Positions 23,419-37,007 of a stretch of 64,000 nt of DNA are shown here, in pieces. A model generated the notes under the pieces. That model made no database searches, was not told the DNA's origin, and was given only the letters and a program-made list of their open reading frames with translations. Position 1 is the stretch's first letter. Each line of letters opens with the position of its first letter. Source of the DNA: Liolophura sinensis (taxonomy: Eukaryota > Mollusca > Polyplacophora > Chitonida > Chitonidae); assembly GCF_032854445.1 (NCBI RefSeq), contig NC_088306.1, positions 23,657,764-23,721,763 on the forward strand. The letters are read 5' to 3'. Position numbers and translations under genes: made by a program.

Positions 23419-26067
23419 TATGTTGTATTGTTTTGCACAAATACAGTATTTATATAGACACGGCTCAGGTAGATGCATGAGAAAAAAATACACTGGGCAA
23501 ACACTATTATACATGCACACCTAACAATAACGAAATTGTTTATTGATCCAATACAATGTAAGAAAATTGCACTGGTCTGTTTACAAAAGATTACACATGT
23601 ATCTTGTATATTGAAATGATGCAATGAAGAAAGTTTTTAATTATCAATGTAGGCCTATAAGTTGAACCAATGAAAGGAAAATCATTTACTGTATTTGACC
23701 TTCAGCATCTAAAGTACTAGTTCATGACCTTGATTTCCCTCTAAAAATGCTTTTTTTCATGCCAGTTTTTGGGTCAAATGCAATGGTTTCCCATACAGCA
23801 TTACCCATTTTCAAATCACAAAGACATGCTGGGGTGAATCTGTCAGGACAGCTCAGTTTAGCTGTAGAGCAGTGTGTGTACTGGACATTTGACCAGCAGA
23901 TTCTGGTAGTATCTGAAGTGGCCATATGGTCAGGTGTCCACTTGTTCCAGCATCTTTGGACTCAAAAATGACCATGTCAGAAGATTTGGGGTCATCACTA
24001 TGGTAATCTCAGCCTGGCCTGGTCTGGTCTTTGCCTTGTCTGTGGTACATGTACAAGTAACAAGGGCAGCTAGTTAAGGCTATGAGTCATGCCCAGTATT
24101 GATGGGACACAGGCGGAACGGCGACCCTTCCCTAGAGCCCATTAGGGCATCGGTTTTTTTTGGCACCCACTATTGAATAAATGCTTCACCTCTGTGCAAG
24201 ACCTAAAGCCTTCAGGAATGCGCTGGTCCGTGATGCTGTATGCAACGAAACTGTAACAGCGCAGAAAAGGTCTGTCCATCACATCAGCTGAACGCAAAAG
24301 GCCGCAGATGATAGTCCATCAGGATGCGGTCGTGTCCACAGAGCTCTTTTGTCACAAAGTAATTTTCTTTCAGTTGTCGGTGACAAGACAAGAGACTAGC
24401 GACAAATGTGGCGTCTTTCATTCTGTCCACATCCCAGCTTTGAAAACCGGACCTGTTCTTCCGCTCGCTTTTATGCAATTCCCTCAGAAAATCCCATCTA
24501 AGACGGTCATAAAAATGGAATTCCGTCACACAGCCCGTAATTGAAGATGTTAATCCCCATTACTGACCCGGCAGGTTTTCTTGCTGGCTTTTGCAAGCGT
24601 AAATAATGAATAACCCAAGCAAGACAGGTTGCAGCGGATACAGGTTACAGCCGTTTTCTTCTCCATGCAAATTGATGGAACATCGAATGTTGCCAATGAC
24701 AACAGGGCAATACAAATTGACTGAATATTATGCCACTGACAAATAGTGAAATTCACCAAAATGAACCAACAAAATTATTTGTGAAGATACATGTAAAGCA
24801 TAGTTTTAGAACCAATGAACATAAAACAAAAATTTCAAGTAAAATTTCAGTAATGTTACGGCGCACTATTGCTATTTTTGAAGCCTGTCGCAAAATGTAA
24901 CATAATACATGACCCCAATGGCCTTGAAAACAAAAATTGGCCAAAGCCATAGAAACTGATTAGGGTAATTCTTCATAATGCCTATGTGTAGATGTAGAAC
25001 CACTTTGGTAACCCTGGATACAAGCATTCAAGACAGATTATTTACAAAGAAACGAACAAATAGAAGATGGACGGACACCAACTGCTCAGACAATAACCCT
25101 ATGGCAATTTTGACGAGGGTAAACAAAACCTTAAATGGTATTAAATACAGTAAAAGCAATTGCTCTTTGTTTTAAATTACATTCTTTTTTCTTGTCATGT
25201 TAAAGGCGGAAGTGTGATAATTATCTGCTTCTATGTGGAGGGGAAAGTTTAAGTCTGATGTCAAAGATATGAACATGCAGAATAATTAAAATCAGATTAG
25301 AGATTACAATACCTGAGTTGATGAAGCTATGTATGCATATCTGGTAAATTAACAGTAACCAGAGAGGCTTTGTTACACATTTTAAATTTTTCCATGATTG
25401 AATCATTAAAATTTAATGCTACAATGAAAGCATTTAGGCCGTGAAAAATGTCTACTGAAAATAAAAGCTGTTATGGTGATTGCTAAACGTTTTTTTTACA
25501 TACATGTACTTATTCCAAATATTCGAGCGACATTTCTGCACAATAATACTTTGGCAATGCAGGCATACACGTACAAATATCTATGTAAACTTTTGAAATG
25601 TACTATAACATGCAAAAAATATAAAGAACAACTGTACATAGCAATGCAGAAAATAGGCAATTTAGACAATCAAAATCATAGACCAGATCGTGTTAGCCAG
25701 GATAATTGTGACAGAAGTCAAATCAGGGAGGTAATAACTCTGGATGCATTATATCAAACACCTAGCCTGCAGGCACACAAACACACTTCCTCTCGTCATG
25801 AATGCAAATTTTATGCAATCTCAAATAATTTCTACCAAATTAATATGCAAATTTAATTGTGTCTTTTCAATTCCCTCGCGCGGGATGCTGACAGTGCCCA
25901 GGGGGTTAAAAACACGTGGGGGAGGGGAAAGCCTTCACCTCATCACCATCATTTTCAAAAGACGCCACATTTACAAACTTCTGGAGTTTCAACTTGTGTC
26001 AAGTAAACTTAAATTGCATTTCATCTTATTGATTCAGAATAGGCTAGGGGCCCACTTACAGGAATGT
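23419..26067. other. Non-coding stretch with a GC-richer block
   Basis: No gene recognised. The block 24120-24560 is repeat-free and carries antisense-overlapping ORFs of 81 and 78 codons without recognisable content. TACATGTA octamers occur near 24045, 24788 and 25501. The ORFs at 25473-26085 look like chance. Confidence 0.4.
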
Positions 26068-26193
26068 GAACAGAAAACAGAGTAAAATTATTAAAGTGAT
26101 AGCAGAGACAGAATGTAAACAAGGTAAAATTATTACACTAACAGCATATACAGAATGTAAACAGCATAAAATTATTAAATATAATAGCATGGA
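26068..26193. repeat. 42-43-bp tandem repeat, three copies
   Basis: TAAAATTATTA recurs at 26082, 26125 and 26167, each preceded by an ACAGAATGTAAACA-like segment (the first diverged to CAGAAAACAGAG) and followed by an ATAGCA-type segment. Confidence 0.75.
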
Positions 26194-27640
26194 AAGAAAT
26201 CAAGTTAGAATGCCCTTGGGCATAGAAAAACATAAAAAATGACGTCGCTTTACATGTGAGAATTCAGCTTTTGGGTGGACTGGTTTTATTATCAGTTCAA
26301 TAAACTGTTTTAGTTTTTAAAAAAATATGCACTGTGTGTCTGGAGATGGTTACCAGAATAACCCTAACTTTAATGTCTGGTTTCTGAGAAAGAAAATCAA
26401 CAAGATTATGGCTTTTGGGAGAGCTGGGAAAGTTTTGTCTTGGAAGCAAGATGGAAAAAAAAATCAACAAAATCAAGGCTTTTGAGCAAGATGAGAATGG
26501 AAAATAAAGTCATAATGGCTGTGTTAGAAGGATAAAGGAATGATTAAAGCAACTCTTGAACTGAATGTTAACATGGTTAATCGCTTACCTTTGATGGCTA
26601 ACATGCTCATGTATATACTATGAAGTGAATGAGTGAATTTCTAAATCAACCACAAATGTCCTTAATGCAAAGGTGATGGACACAATTCAGGAGTTTCAGG
26701 AATTCAGGAGACATTTTGGATGTTTTTCGGTACAACCTCATCCCTTCCATGAATAAAACAACAGTCAAAGTTCCAAGAGTGAATCAATGCAATGTTTAGA
26801 AACACACTAGATCTAATGAGTTTGGCGGAGGTGTGTGGGGATCTTCATGCCATACGAAACAACCATAGGAAAGGTCTTGTTTGCGAAAGGTTTTAATTAA
26901 TGTTATGTCATGGAGCCCAATGATAATCATCAGCCTTATAATGCCTCCCCTCTGGAGGGCAGGGAAATGAAATACATAATTAATGGCTGATCTGCCTTTG
27001 CGATACCCTTGATGCAAGCCTGTACAGTGAATCAGTCAGTGCAAAACGCGTGGATGTGCACTGGACATGCAACCTTACGGCGGTCAATGGAAGAGCATGG
27101 TATTATCTGCACGGAATCACAACAGTATTGCATGGAGTTTATTAGTGATGAAGGCTTAGCCTTGGGCTTCTACATGCATCTGAGGGAGTGCTACCGGTAC
27201 CTTAGTCTGATCATGAAGCTAAAGGACAATGTTAATGAAATGTTCCAAATCACACACAGTTTCAGGCAAAATCATGAAAATACAAGAAGAAGTGACATTA
27301 CAAAACAGAAATTTCTCCAAATTCACATACATTTTGTTTGATCATCACACTCGGCATCATTACGTTTCACGAGAAACTAAGAACACAATCAACAGCCTTA
27401 TATGGCAGACACAGATGAAAATAGGAGTCAAAAGTACATGTGCAATTAAAAGAACTGAAATCAAAGTATCACTGACTTTTTAATATTACAAACAAACCTT
27501 CGAACACTTCTTCTCATATGTACTAAGTACTATTTTTGAGTGCACTTTTATAAGTCATTTTATGAAACGTGACATGGATCCTTACACTATTCAGAGGATA
27601 TACATGTACGTGTATCAAGGTACATGTAATTTATTGTACC
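26194..27640. other. Non-coding stretch with candidate regulatory block 26850-27230
   Basis: The first part has a loose 70-bp duplication (AAAATCAACAAGATTATGGC and AAAATCAACAAAATCAAGGC at about 26395 and 26460). The block 26850-27230 is repeat-free, with AT-rich homeodomain-like sites (TTTTAATTAATG, CATAATTAATGG, AATGATAATCATCAG) amid GC-richer sequence. A 110-codon ORF (27009-27341) shows no recognisable domain. Confidence 0.35.
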
Positions 27641-27799
27641 TCTCCGGCTGTACGTGGGAAGGTCAGTCAGCAACCTGCGGACAGTCGTGGCTTTCCCCAG
27701 GGCTCTGCCCAGTTTCCTCCCACCATAATGCTGGCCGCAGTCGTATAAGTGAAATATTCTTGAGTACGGCGTAAAACACCAGTCAGATAAATAAATAAG
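27641..27799 (+). repeat. SINE copy, 5'-truncated (main family)
   Basis: Starts CCGGCTGTACGTGGGAAGGT and runs to ACACCAGTCAGATAAATAAA, including GGTTTCCTCC-type sequence and ATAAGTGAAATATTCTTGAG then TACGGCGTAAAACACC. The truncation point is nearly that of the 13303 copy, so both may descend from a truncated subfamily. Confidence 0.92.
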
Positions 27800-29763
27800 T
27801 TATTGTATATATATATATATATTATATGTACATGTATATATGGTGTGGGTTCTACATCTTAGAGGTCGTATGTCATGAAGAGGAGTCATAAGGGGATAAG
27901 GTACATTTAATTTGGTCAATGATACAGAGAGACACAAAAGTAGAAATCAAACAGCATTATCACAGAGTGGATATCTAACAGTGTGTAAAGCTGAAGAAAT
28001 ACATGTATCATGGGTAGCTTCAAGTTTAACTCTTTCAACAGATTTGCACACTAATGACAACTAACGAAAGCTTCACTGCTTTTCCTTTTACATATCACCT
28101 AAACTTCACAGTACTCTTAATTCTGTTTTAGCTCAAAATCAAAGTATTACCAAAAGAATCATTTTCAAGCTGCCAGATTTTAATGAGAGCAAGAATGAAG
28201 GCCCGCTGCAGAATAGGGGGTAAATCAGAAGCAATGGTTTCGAGATGTGGACTCATCATGCAAGGGCTGGTTTCAATGTTTCCATTTCATAGCTGCTACT
28301 GGCTATTGTAGGCCCAAACAGAAGGGAGTGGGTTTCCCTGTCGGACAGCATTAAAACCTTAACTCATCAAAAAAGGCGGATCTGCGGCAAAACCCTTAGC
28401 ATTTGTATCATGCCAGTCCTTATCCACGGCTCTGGCTAAGTCACCAATTTGGCATGTCAAGACTTCTGCTCCTCTTAAATTTTACTCTTTTTGGCTCCAT
28501 TGCCCTTTTTTTCTTCTGCGACCAAACTTCAAATCTGACATTAAATAATAAAGCAGCTGCAGTTCATGTGCGTTATGTGTCTATTTGTCCACATGCATTT
28601 CCTGTGAACACATCCAATTTAGAGTGCAAAGTAGAGGGTCTGGAGGGTGGGGGGAACGGGCAAACATGACTCAGCCAGTGTTTTGATTTGGCAGCCCAAA
28701 TCACTCCAATTATCCCATCGCTCCACCCTTGGTTAAAACAGATTTGGTACCGCATTTGTGCTCAAATAATCTGACCCTATACTTGGTTGTTTACACGAAA
28801 GACTTTTGCAGAGATATTTTTTTCCGAAATCCACGTCTGAAACATTTATTAAGGAATATTTAGGTTTTCTCTTCGCAACCCTATTGACAAACTTCAACAA
28901 AAGTTACAGCAGAGGGTGACGGAGCCATGCTGGGCCTTCCAGTAGCCACACCCACAAAATGTGGATACTTTGGTACATTCTGTACATGTACATGTGACAC
29001 ACAAAAACACAGGCCATATGTGTTGCTGGAAATTCTAGAGGAGACAGGAGACACCTTGTAAATAATTCCTTCTGACATCTATCCTGGTCATAGATTTTCT
29101 CAATGTCAACACATGGGTTCTAATATATGGCCCCCACCCCTCCGTGTTGACACCACACAGAGCTTTTCCAGAATGGTGGGGTGATTTTTCATGACTTTTG
29201 TAAGTTTTAGAAATGTCAATTATTTGGGTTATGGTACAACCACATATTTCTAGTTAACCATGAACTTCACAGTGACAAATGGGAATTGGATATTAAATTT
29301 AATACGATAAAAATGCATTTATATTCAATAATCCTCCAGATAATTCTGTTTAACTAATGGACATTGAGGTCAAAATATGCTAGACCATAACACCTAATAC
29401 TGAAGTTTTATAGAATGCTGAATGTCAGAATAATCCTTTCAACAAATTTCATAATCTGCCCAAGAATGAAAGTCATCCGAAATCATATTTTGATCTACTT
29501 ATGTTTCTCAGCTCAGTTAATTCATCACCATAATCTTTACTAAGAGGCCACCAAAGCTCAAGTATGCATAATACTTCAGATGATGAAGATTAGCATTTAT
29601 GTCAAAAATTGTATGGCATTATCATCTGTATATCTTTGTGATAACCTCAAGAATTGTAGAAAATTATTACAAAGCCCATAAATAAGCAGCTGACAAGAAC
29701 CTGTTCTGCACCCAATAGTTTTTTTGACGGGGCTAACTGTTTGATAAAGGCTAGAACTAATTT
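27800..29763. other. Non-coding stretch
   Basis: Begins with a TA-rich microsatellite (about 27806-27842). The block 28200-28700 is GC-richer, repeat-free and carries ORFs under 90 codons without recognisable content. Confidence 0.4.
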
Positions 29764-29939
29764 TCAAGTAATACCTTTTGCTTGATTCTGACCAATAATC
29801 CACATTATAGGGCCACTTAAACATATTTTTTTTTAATAAATTCTTGTCAGAAATATTGAATTGTTGGCATCAGAATTTTCCTTTTAAGGCCTTTCTATGC
29901 TTCCGAAAGTGCATTTTGACATACCAAACTTTAGGTGAA
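29764..29939. mobile_element. MITE-F copy 2 (left end eroded)
   Basis: Collinear with the right half of 22130-22330: TTAAGGCCTTTCTATGCTTC, CGAAAGTGCATTTTGACATA and the terminus CCAAACTTTAGGTGAA. The left inverted terminus is not clearly preserved. The start is approximate. Confidence 0.6.
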
Positions 29940-32023
29940 ATACAGTAACCCTCTGGTTAATCAATGCAAGGTGTGTACAGAGCTAACCCCTCTACATGCG
30001 ACTTTCACCCATGTGAGCCCAAGATGACAATGGCTGACTCATTCCAAGAATGACCTCAACACTTTGAGTGTTTCCCACCTTGTCCAGCCTGAGAGAACAA
30101 TAGCCTGTACACGCTCCCTGGTACATGGACAATCAGAGCAACCTGTCACCTGCATACCAGCCCTTATACCATGGACTAGCAGTCCGGTGAGAGACAGGAA
30201 ATTTAGACAGTGATGTTATACTGAATACTGTACAGGCGAACATGCCTACCATGCACTACTGCATCGATCCTATCACAAGATTTAGTTTTATCTGTCGGTC
30301 AGATGTGTATGTCACACTCCAATTAAAATAAGTGATATGCCCACTTCCACAGGAAACATAACAATATGTTACACTTATTTGCACCCCAGTTTCATATGAA
30401 CATTAAAAATGTACACTACTGGTAGAAAATGAATCATGGTTCATGGCATCAAGTACTTACGTGTCTTGCAAAGTAAGTTTTCAATGAAAACAAATGAAAC
30501 TCAGTACACGCTGTTTAAGTGATTTTGATATTACTTATCATAGTAATTATTTATTAACGATTATAGTCATTCGTTTTACAGGCTTTCATTCACTACCTAT
30601 GTAATTGGTATATAATAAACCACGATTTATAAAATGGCTGGTTTAAAATGATGGCATATTAAAATCAAATTTGGGCAAATATAGCATCTCCTTATGCCTC
30701 TTCACAATCACAATGACAAAATGTCAGGATATCCTCAAAGACTGAAAAGAAAAGGGAGGTTCCTACAATAGCCTTTCCTTTCACAGTCATACAACAAGCA
30801 CCTGCTTCCGGTGTGTCTAGAAGGACAGATGGTGGAACAGCGAGCCAATGTCAGCACTTCACTTCACACCTGGTAATTTGTCACCTGGCTTTTGAAGTGT
30901 CATCTTTACACAAAAACACCAACAATAATATCACTCAGAAGTGTTATAGTTTGAGGCTAAAGTAGGCAGCTTTGGGATTTCAAGGATCACTTTGTACAAA
31001 AACAATCTGTATGCTTTTTCATTGAACTTGATTCTAAATGAAAACTGATTCAAAGAGCCTCTCTTTGGCACTTCCTGTGTTTTTCCACTGCAACATGCAG
31101 AAACTTGGGTTCACAGATTCTACTTTTTGGGAAAAAAATGATGCACAAGACAAAGTCACATCCAAGTTACATGTAAAAACACATCATCTTACGGTGTTAT
31201 ACAGCCGAGCCTGTGATCACAGGTATGCAGAAAATCTGATGTGTATCACAGCAAAGAACAAGACTAGATGTATACTCATTGGACGTGCTGGTTTGAAGTG
31301 TATACTTGTACGTGGGCAAAATGATGCCAATTTTTCAGGACTCAGTTTTGATGTACACACATACACATGCATACGTTCAAGCTCAACATGTATATGTAAA
31401 ATAAAGTTCATTTTTAAACTCTCTGATGCATACAAATTGTTACATTCACAGATGAAAAGGTCAGTCAGATTGCAATTAGTTTCATGTCATTGCCTTTAGC
31501 TCAGGGCACCAAAGCTGCAAGATTCATCACCGATGAATACAAAGTCCTTTGTTGATCTCAAAAACTTGGAATGTATTACTAAGTGTGTGGAAAAAAAAAA
31601 AAAAAAAAGAAAACACCTACATGTACAAAGTACTCATCTTCAGGAAAGCTGTAAAATTGATCAGAAATGGTTGACCTTAAGATTTTGTTGACATAAAATT
31701 ATACAGTATGTATGAGACAAATATGTATCAGAAATTTGTGATGTTAATTATTCTCTTCGTGATAACAATGCAACAAGTGTGGCCGAGAAAAGATTTATTG
31801 CAGGGTACAACACATTCTTATGCAGCTTTTTATTCTATGCATATATTTACATATCATTATGCAAATTAGGGGTTGTTCTTGAATATTGAGACATCATTTC
31901 CGCTCTCATCTAGAAGTATTTCATCTAGAAAAAGATTCTGACAGAGAAAGGAAACTAATTTCAAAGAGCCAGTAGTTGTACTGATGAATACTTAAATGAA
32001 AAGAAAAGAAAAGAAAAGAAATG
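29940..32023. other. Non-coding stretch ending in an AAAAG microsatellite
   Basis: No gene seen. A 153-codon plus-strand ORF (31038-31499) has no recognisable domain and overlaps an antisense ORF. There is an A-run at about 31590-31608 and an (AAAAG)n tract at about 31996-32021 that abuts the next MITE. Confidence 0.45.
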
Positions 32024-32270
32024 CTGTAATTCTTCAACTTTTTCATATCTTTGCTAGGTGTTTGTTTAAGCATATCCTGAATACATTATGCAAAATTACA
32101 CTTTTTATGAAGCCCTGAGATTGGTCATTCCAATGAATGTAGTTTTATCTCCAAAATATGATCATAAAGGTTGCATGAAGTGCACTGAAAGTTGCATAAA
32201 GTGCACTGAAAGTTGCATAAAGTGCACTGAAAGTTGCACTTTCATTTGCAGAGAGATCGAGGAACTAAGG
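32024..32270 (-). mobile_element. MITE-B copy 6, inverted, with an internal 21-bp triplication
   Basis: The antisense copy starts CTGTAATTCTTCAAC (plus strand), passes TTTATGAAGCCCTGAGATTG (the inverted landmark) and ends GGAACTAAGG before TA. Inside lies a 21-bp tandem repeat, GTTGCATRAAGTGCACTGAAA, at 32170, 32191 and 32212 with a partial fourth copy at 32233. This accounts for its greater length (247 bp). A 61-codon ORF with a repeated peptide is a by-product. Confidence 0.8.
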
Positions 32271-33840
32271 TAATCATTAGTGGTTTTTCCCACAGAAAAC
32301 AATATCAAATACTTCTTCACTAATGTGTTTTAGATTTTTTCGTTTACTTAATAAAGTGCTGTCATATGCTTGAATTCTGAGGTCAGTTTTTTGATTTTCA
32401 CAATGGACAACTGACAAAAGGGTCAACAACAGACAACAGACAGCAACCTCAGATTAACAATTCCCAGTTTTGGCTAAAGTTTTCAATGACTTCCCAATGA
32501 TGTTTGACATCATTCCCTGATGTATTTTTTTTCTTTATATCATGTATTTATTTTTTCAATAGTTTTCTAGAACACCATCAACTACATAACATATAAAGAA
32601 TGGATGCATGCGGTTCCTCGACAATCAACCAAAGGCAATTTTCTTTCCCCACCCGTTTCATCAGTGGTTTTAAGTTCACCAGACATCAATGACGAAGTTG
32701 AATAACAGTTATTCTGAGTCTCTGTAATGTAGGACTCGGCAATATGCTTTGAGGGATTATGAGCAAAGATGAGGGGATTTCGTTAAGCCTTCTTAAAAAT
32801 ATGAACCACGCCCACATTACAATGTACAACGTGAATACCAATTTTGCCCCTACGGAGGTTCACGTACATGTATGTCCCACTGAATAGAGGCTTTGAAGTA
32901 TGATTTTCATATCTAATGTCTATACCTATAGGCCCACAGGCCTTAGCTATACACTATATTCTCTTTTACATCAAAGGGCAAGGTCTTTGTACTTCTCTAT
33001 AGGGGGTGGGGGAGGGGGAAGGGAGATTACAGACATATACAGGCCATGCCTACATAGGTATCAAAAGAGAGCAGGCTGTTTTGAGACCCATACCAAATGC
33101 TGTTGCCACACACAGCTTGGCTTGATCACATAATAACCTATACCCTCTATAAAAGTAGGGTCACACTCCACAGTGTACTCCACCAGCTGGAAATCTTTCA
33201 TGTCTCTCTCCCCCACCCCCACATTTTTACCCCCACAGGTTCAGTAGGACACATGTAATATGATCAGAAGCTGAGCTAATACATTATCCTCCCAATAAAT
33301 AGACTGTATACAGAAATGGACTCATCATACTTATTGGTTTCTGTGTGGGATCAGCAAACGGATTATTTTACGCATGAAATCCATGGAAGGCAAAATCATG
33401 CATTAGAGCAACATTCACTTGCAATCACATAGAATTGTGTTCGTAACTTGGGTAATCCTATCACTTTGCAATAAACTCATATTGAGAGGAGAGATTCATG
33501 ATCTGTTACCTCTAGTTTTAAGCCCATTCATAAGATTTGTATGACCCACTTCCTGTCAGCCATGTTGGAGGTATCTTGCTATAACAAGCTCATGCTAACA
33601 CTGCTCCAACATGGTCGTCGTAATGGTTTAATGACACTTTTATTTGATCTAATCATCTTTTTCCCCTTCAGCCTCTGCAAATACATGTATAACACTGCCT
33701 GTACAAATTTACAAAAACCTTGCAAGTCCTATAAATCTGAACACTGAGTGCATCCTGATGTTTTTTTCTTCATGCATACAAGCTTGGTGACAACAGAAAG
33801 AAAATTACATTTTGTAAAGCAAGTCCTTCATTTCAGCAAA
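32271..33840. other. Non-coding stretch
   Basis: No gene. There is a G-rich run at about 33001-33022, followed by C-rich sequence near 33208-33235. The ORFs are under 80 codons. Confidence 0.45.
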
Positions 33841-34048
33841 CTGTAAATCTTCGGTCTTTTCAACCACTAAAGCACCTTTATTCAGTGGAATTTAAGCGTA
33901 TATCAAAATGAAGCTAAAATGATTGTTTGTCTCACTATAGATGCACGCTTCGTAAAGCTGTGCAAATTAGTTCTCTACACCCCAAAGCTCTCTCAGAATG
34001 TTTCAAAATATTGGTTGTAGAAGCGGCTGAAAACGCTGAAGAATTAGG
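33841..34048 (-). mobile_element. MITE-A copy 3, inverted
   Basis: On the minus strand it starts CCTAATTCTTCAGCG after TA and includes CCAATATTTTGAAACATTCT, GAGAGAGCTTTGGGGTGTAG and AATCATTTTAGCTTCATTTT. It ends ACCGAAGATTTACAG. It keeps the GAGAGA(G)CTTTG segment that is the insertion site in copy 4, so it confirms the empty-site sequence. Confidence 0.85.
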
Positions 34049-35899
34049 TATTCAAAATACTAACTACATATACTAAGTGTAGACACATGTATATTAAAAA
34101 TAGTGTTCAAAATTGAAAACCTAGAAATGCATCCACAGGGTTTCCACTGCATATCCATAGGGTAATTTCAGCCACAAAGATACCTCTTTAAAGTAACGTA
34201 TTATTATGACACAACCTTGATTTCAGTATTTAAAATATTTACAATTCCCTTTTTTATGTGTCAAAAATAATATCAATGTAGAGTTGACAAAGAAAAAAAA
34301 AGGATAAAGTTCAAGTAGATTTTAATGACACTCACAGTGTGACCTTAAGTCTAACACTACACTTCAACCTCATCATTCACCATAGCTAAGGTGAAAAAAC
34401 AGATGTTGCTCCCATTGATAAAGACTGATAACAGCTCTAGAACATGATATGGTATCAGATTTATGTACCTAAGTACAGAGTAACCAATGGCAGTTGAAGG
34501 ATGCAAGACCCAGTGCTGAAACCTCTAGAGAGGAAGTGGCCTGCCCAAGCTGAAAACCAAGGCCCCACTGATGACAGCCACAGATAAGGACAGCCAGCCA
34601 AATGACTTCATGAATCAAGGGCTGTTTATTCAGAACTATGATGTAATATTAACACCAATTCTACTATTGCAACATACATGTTGTCCCAGTCACTTGTCAG
34701 TTCAAATGAGTGTCATTTTTTTCAGTTTATCTAAAAACATCCAAGCTTATTAATAAAAAAAAATATCAAGTGTAAGCTTAGATGTTAAAACTGTTAACTT
34801 TGCACTGAGGTGATGTTTGTTTATCTGCTACAATGTAAACAACGTTTATTTTCTTTTCTATTGCGGTTATATAAAGGTCATTTTAAAATGCTACGCATAT
34901 GGAAATAATTTGATTCTGGGGGTGTTTACAGCATAGGGTTTAGATTAAAGTCACAAATAGTTCTGCAACTTGTAGGGAAAACACAGTAAAAATTAATTTA
35001 AAAAAAAAACATTCTACATCAAAATCACAAATGCACTTCATGTATTCTACAAACTGGATTGCATCCTATAATACTAATAACACATACCAAACAACTCAAG
35101 ACAAATAATTTGGATGAATTCATGTAGACGTATCATCAATACAGTTAAGAAAACAACGACTCCTTTTAAATTAAGAAAATGAGGAAAAGACAACAGCTAA
35201 TTCCTTCTGAAATGGATAATCCCCTAAAATCACCACGTCATTTATAACTGTCATCACAACCAGAGTCACCATGGTAATTGATTAATACCATATCCAGAAC
35301 ATCAAAGACGAGCTTAATTCTAACCTGAACGCATGCTGGTGATATGGAAAACTCTTCTCTCCTAATTGATTCATTGTGTAATCTTCGGCCAAAAAGACAG
35401 AAGTGTTAAAGGACTTAGGCTTAAAGACTCTAATTAACACATAAGTTAATTAACCATTCAGACCTTCCGCTTCCTTTTTAAATCCACAAGCAAAGACATG
35501 CAATTAACACCAGTGTTTGTCATTACATATCACCTAATACAAAAATGACACTTGCACAGATAATGCTAATGAGGACAAATTTAGCTAACCATGTGAAATA
35601 TACATGCTGACTGAAAACAAAACACAAGAAAGCAACCATCATCTGGCCAAAGAAAGTTACACAGGTTTTTGCACAAAGGTGATGTTTAGCATACTGTCCA
35701 AATAAAGTCCATTATAATTTCTTGTCTCTTTGCATACTGTGTATACTACTGAATACATACCAACAACCACCATATGTACACTTCTGTTCACATTCAAATC
35801 AGTTCTTAATGTTTCAGTTTCCAGACTTTTCCTTAAATTCCTCACTAAGTTATTTTATAATTTTAAACACAATGTTGCATCGCAGTTTTACAGGTGGAA
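34049..35899. other. Non-coding stretch
   Basis: No gene or clear repeat. A-runs lie near 34293 and 35003. Antisense-overlapping ORFs at 35657-35950 are short and look like chance. Confidence 0.4.
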
Positions 35900-36130
35900 A
35901 AAACCTCAAGTGCCTGCCCAGCATTAACCACCAAACTTTGGCAAGTTACTAACAAGCTTTCTCACAAGTGAAGACAAATGGACTTTAATAATAATTTGCA
36001 CAAATGGCCAACAAGCACTGTCAACAGTTTATTGCCACCAAGGCCCCACAAAAGAGAGTGAGGGAACGACTGTCCGAGGCCAGGTTTGAATCTGTACCTT
36101 GAAAGGAAAGCGCGTTTAATCACTAAACCA
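35900..36130 (-). repeat. tRNA-derived SINE, family H (antisense)
   Basis: On the minus strand the head shows an A-box-like ATGGTTTAGTGATTAAACGC and a B-box-like AGATTCAAACCTGG (about 36080-36130). The body contains TTGTGGGGCCTTGGTGGC and the sequence AACTTGCCAAAGTTTGGTGG near 35930. Related copies: about 50323-50412 (body only) and about 57690-57945. The limits are approximate. Confidence 0.6.
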
Positions 36131-37007
36131 TGGTCCGCTTCAAAATGAACAAAATCTTTACCAAAATTTCAGCCGACGTGTCTGAAATAATTAGAACATA
36201 CTAACTGAACCTTTACAGAAAAGAGAGCGGTTTACTCTTAAGCTGGTCTGCGGACACAGCTAGGACTGGTACAGGCAGCATTATTACCCATGATCATTCG
36301 GTCACATGTTCATGAAGTTATAAACCCTGGCTTACTCCACCTCATAAGACTAATCCTGGAGAAAGCCTCTCCTTAGCAAAGCTATTCTCTACCCAGGAAT
36401 TTTTATGGCTTATTCGTCCAGCCTTATATAATGACATTCTTTCGTGTTGCAGCAAAAGTGATTGCCTTCAATCTTGCACTTGATTTATTTGCTGACTCGG
36501 GGATTTAATGACCAGTTTAGAATGGTAATTCTTTGGTTGTTGCTTTTATCCTTGATCTGTCCAGGTAGTACGTGGATTGTGGGTTAAAATACAAAGACAG
36601 CCCTCAATCCCCTTACCTCACTCTCATTCCCCAATAATCCTTCCCCCACCCACAGTCTTCTCCAACAACCTCTTACTAAACACTCCTTTACAGTTTACAG
36701 GGTAGGAGTTCGGGGCACCCACCCCTCTCCTATTGTTAACTCACTGAATACCCAGGTTAAACACTGGTAAATAATCACTAACATCTCACAATGGCCTGCC
36801 AACTTAAGAGGTTTAAAAACTGCTCATGCTTAGGCCACTCCAAACATAAATCTGTTTCTTGTAATTCTACGTTTTCTTATTCACCTCAAGTCTTCTGTAT
36901 GCAAACTAACTAACGGTACCTGAATGGCCTTCATTGTGACAGGATACAAAGAAGCCAGGATTAAAGCGACATGGGTAACACTGAGGTACAGAACGTGCAT
37001 TTTACAT
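36131..37007. other. Repeat-free stretch, possible regulatory block 36230-36560
   Basis: No ORF of interest. The block 36230-36560 is GC-richer and repeat-free with AT-core motifs (TTTTTATGGCTTATT, GATTTAATGACC, TTTATTTGCTGACTC) that resemble Hox/Cdx- and Maf-type sites. Function is inference only. Confidence 0.3.

Noticed and set aside
24284-24529. Third glypican exon
   Set aside because: The minus-strand ORF lacks the expected cysteine pattern and acceptor/donor context, and the overlapping plus-strand ORF is just as plausible.
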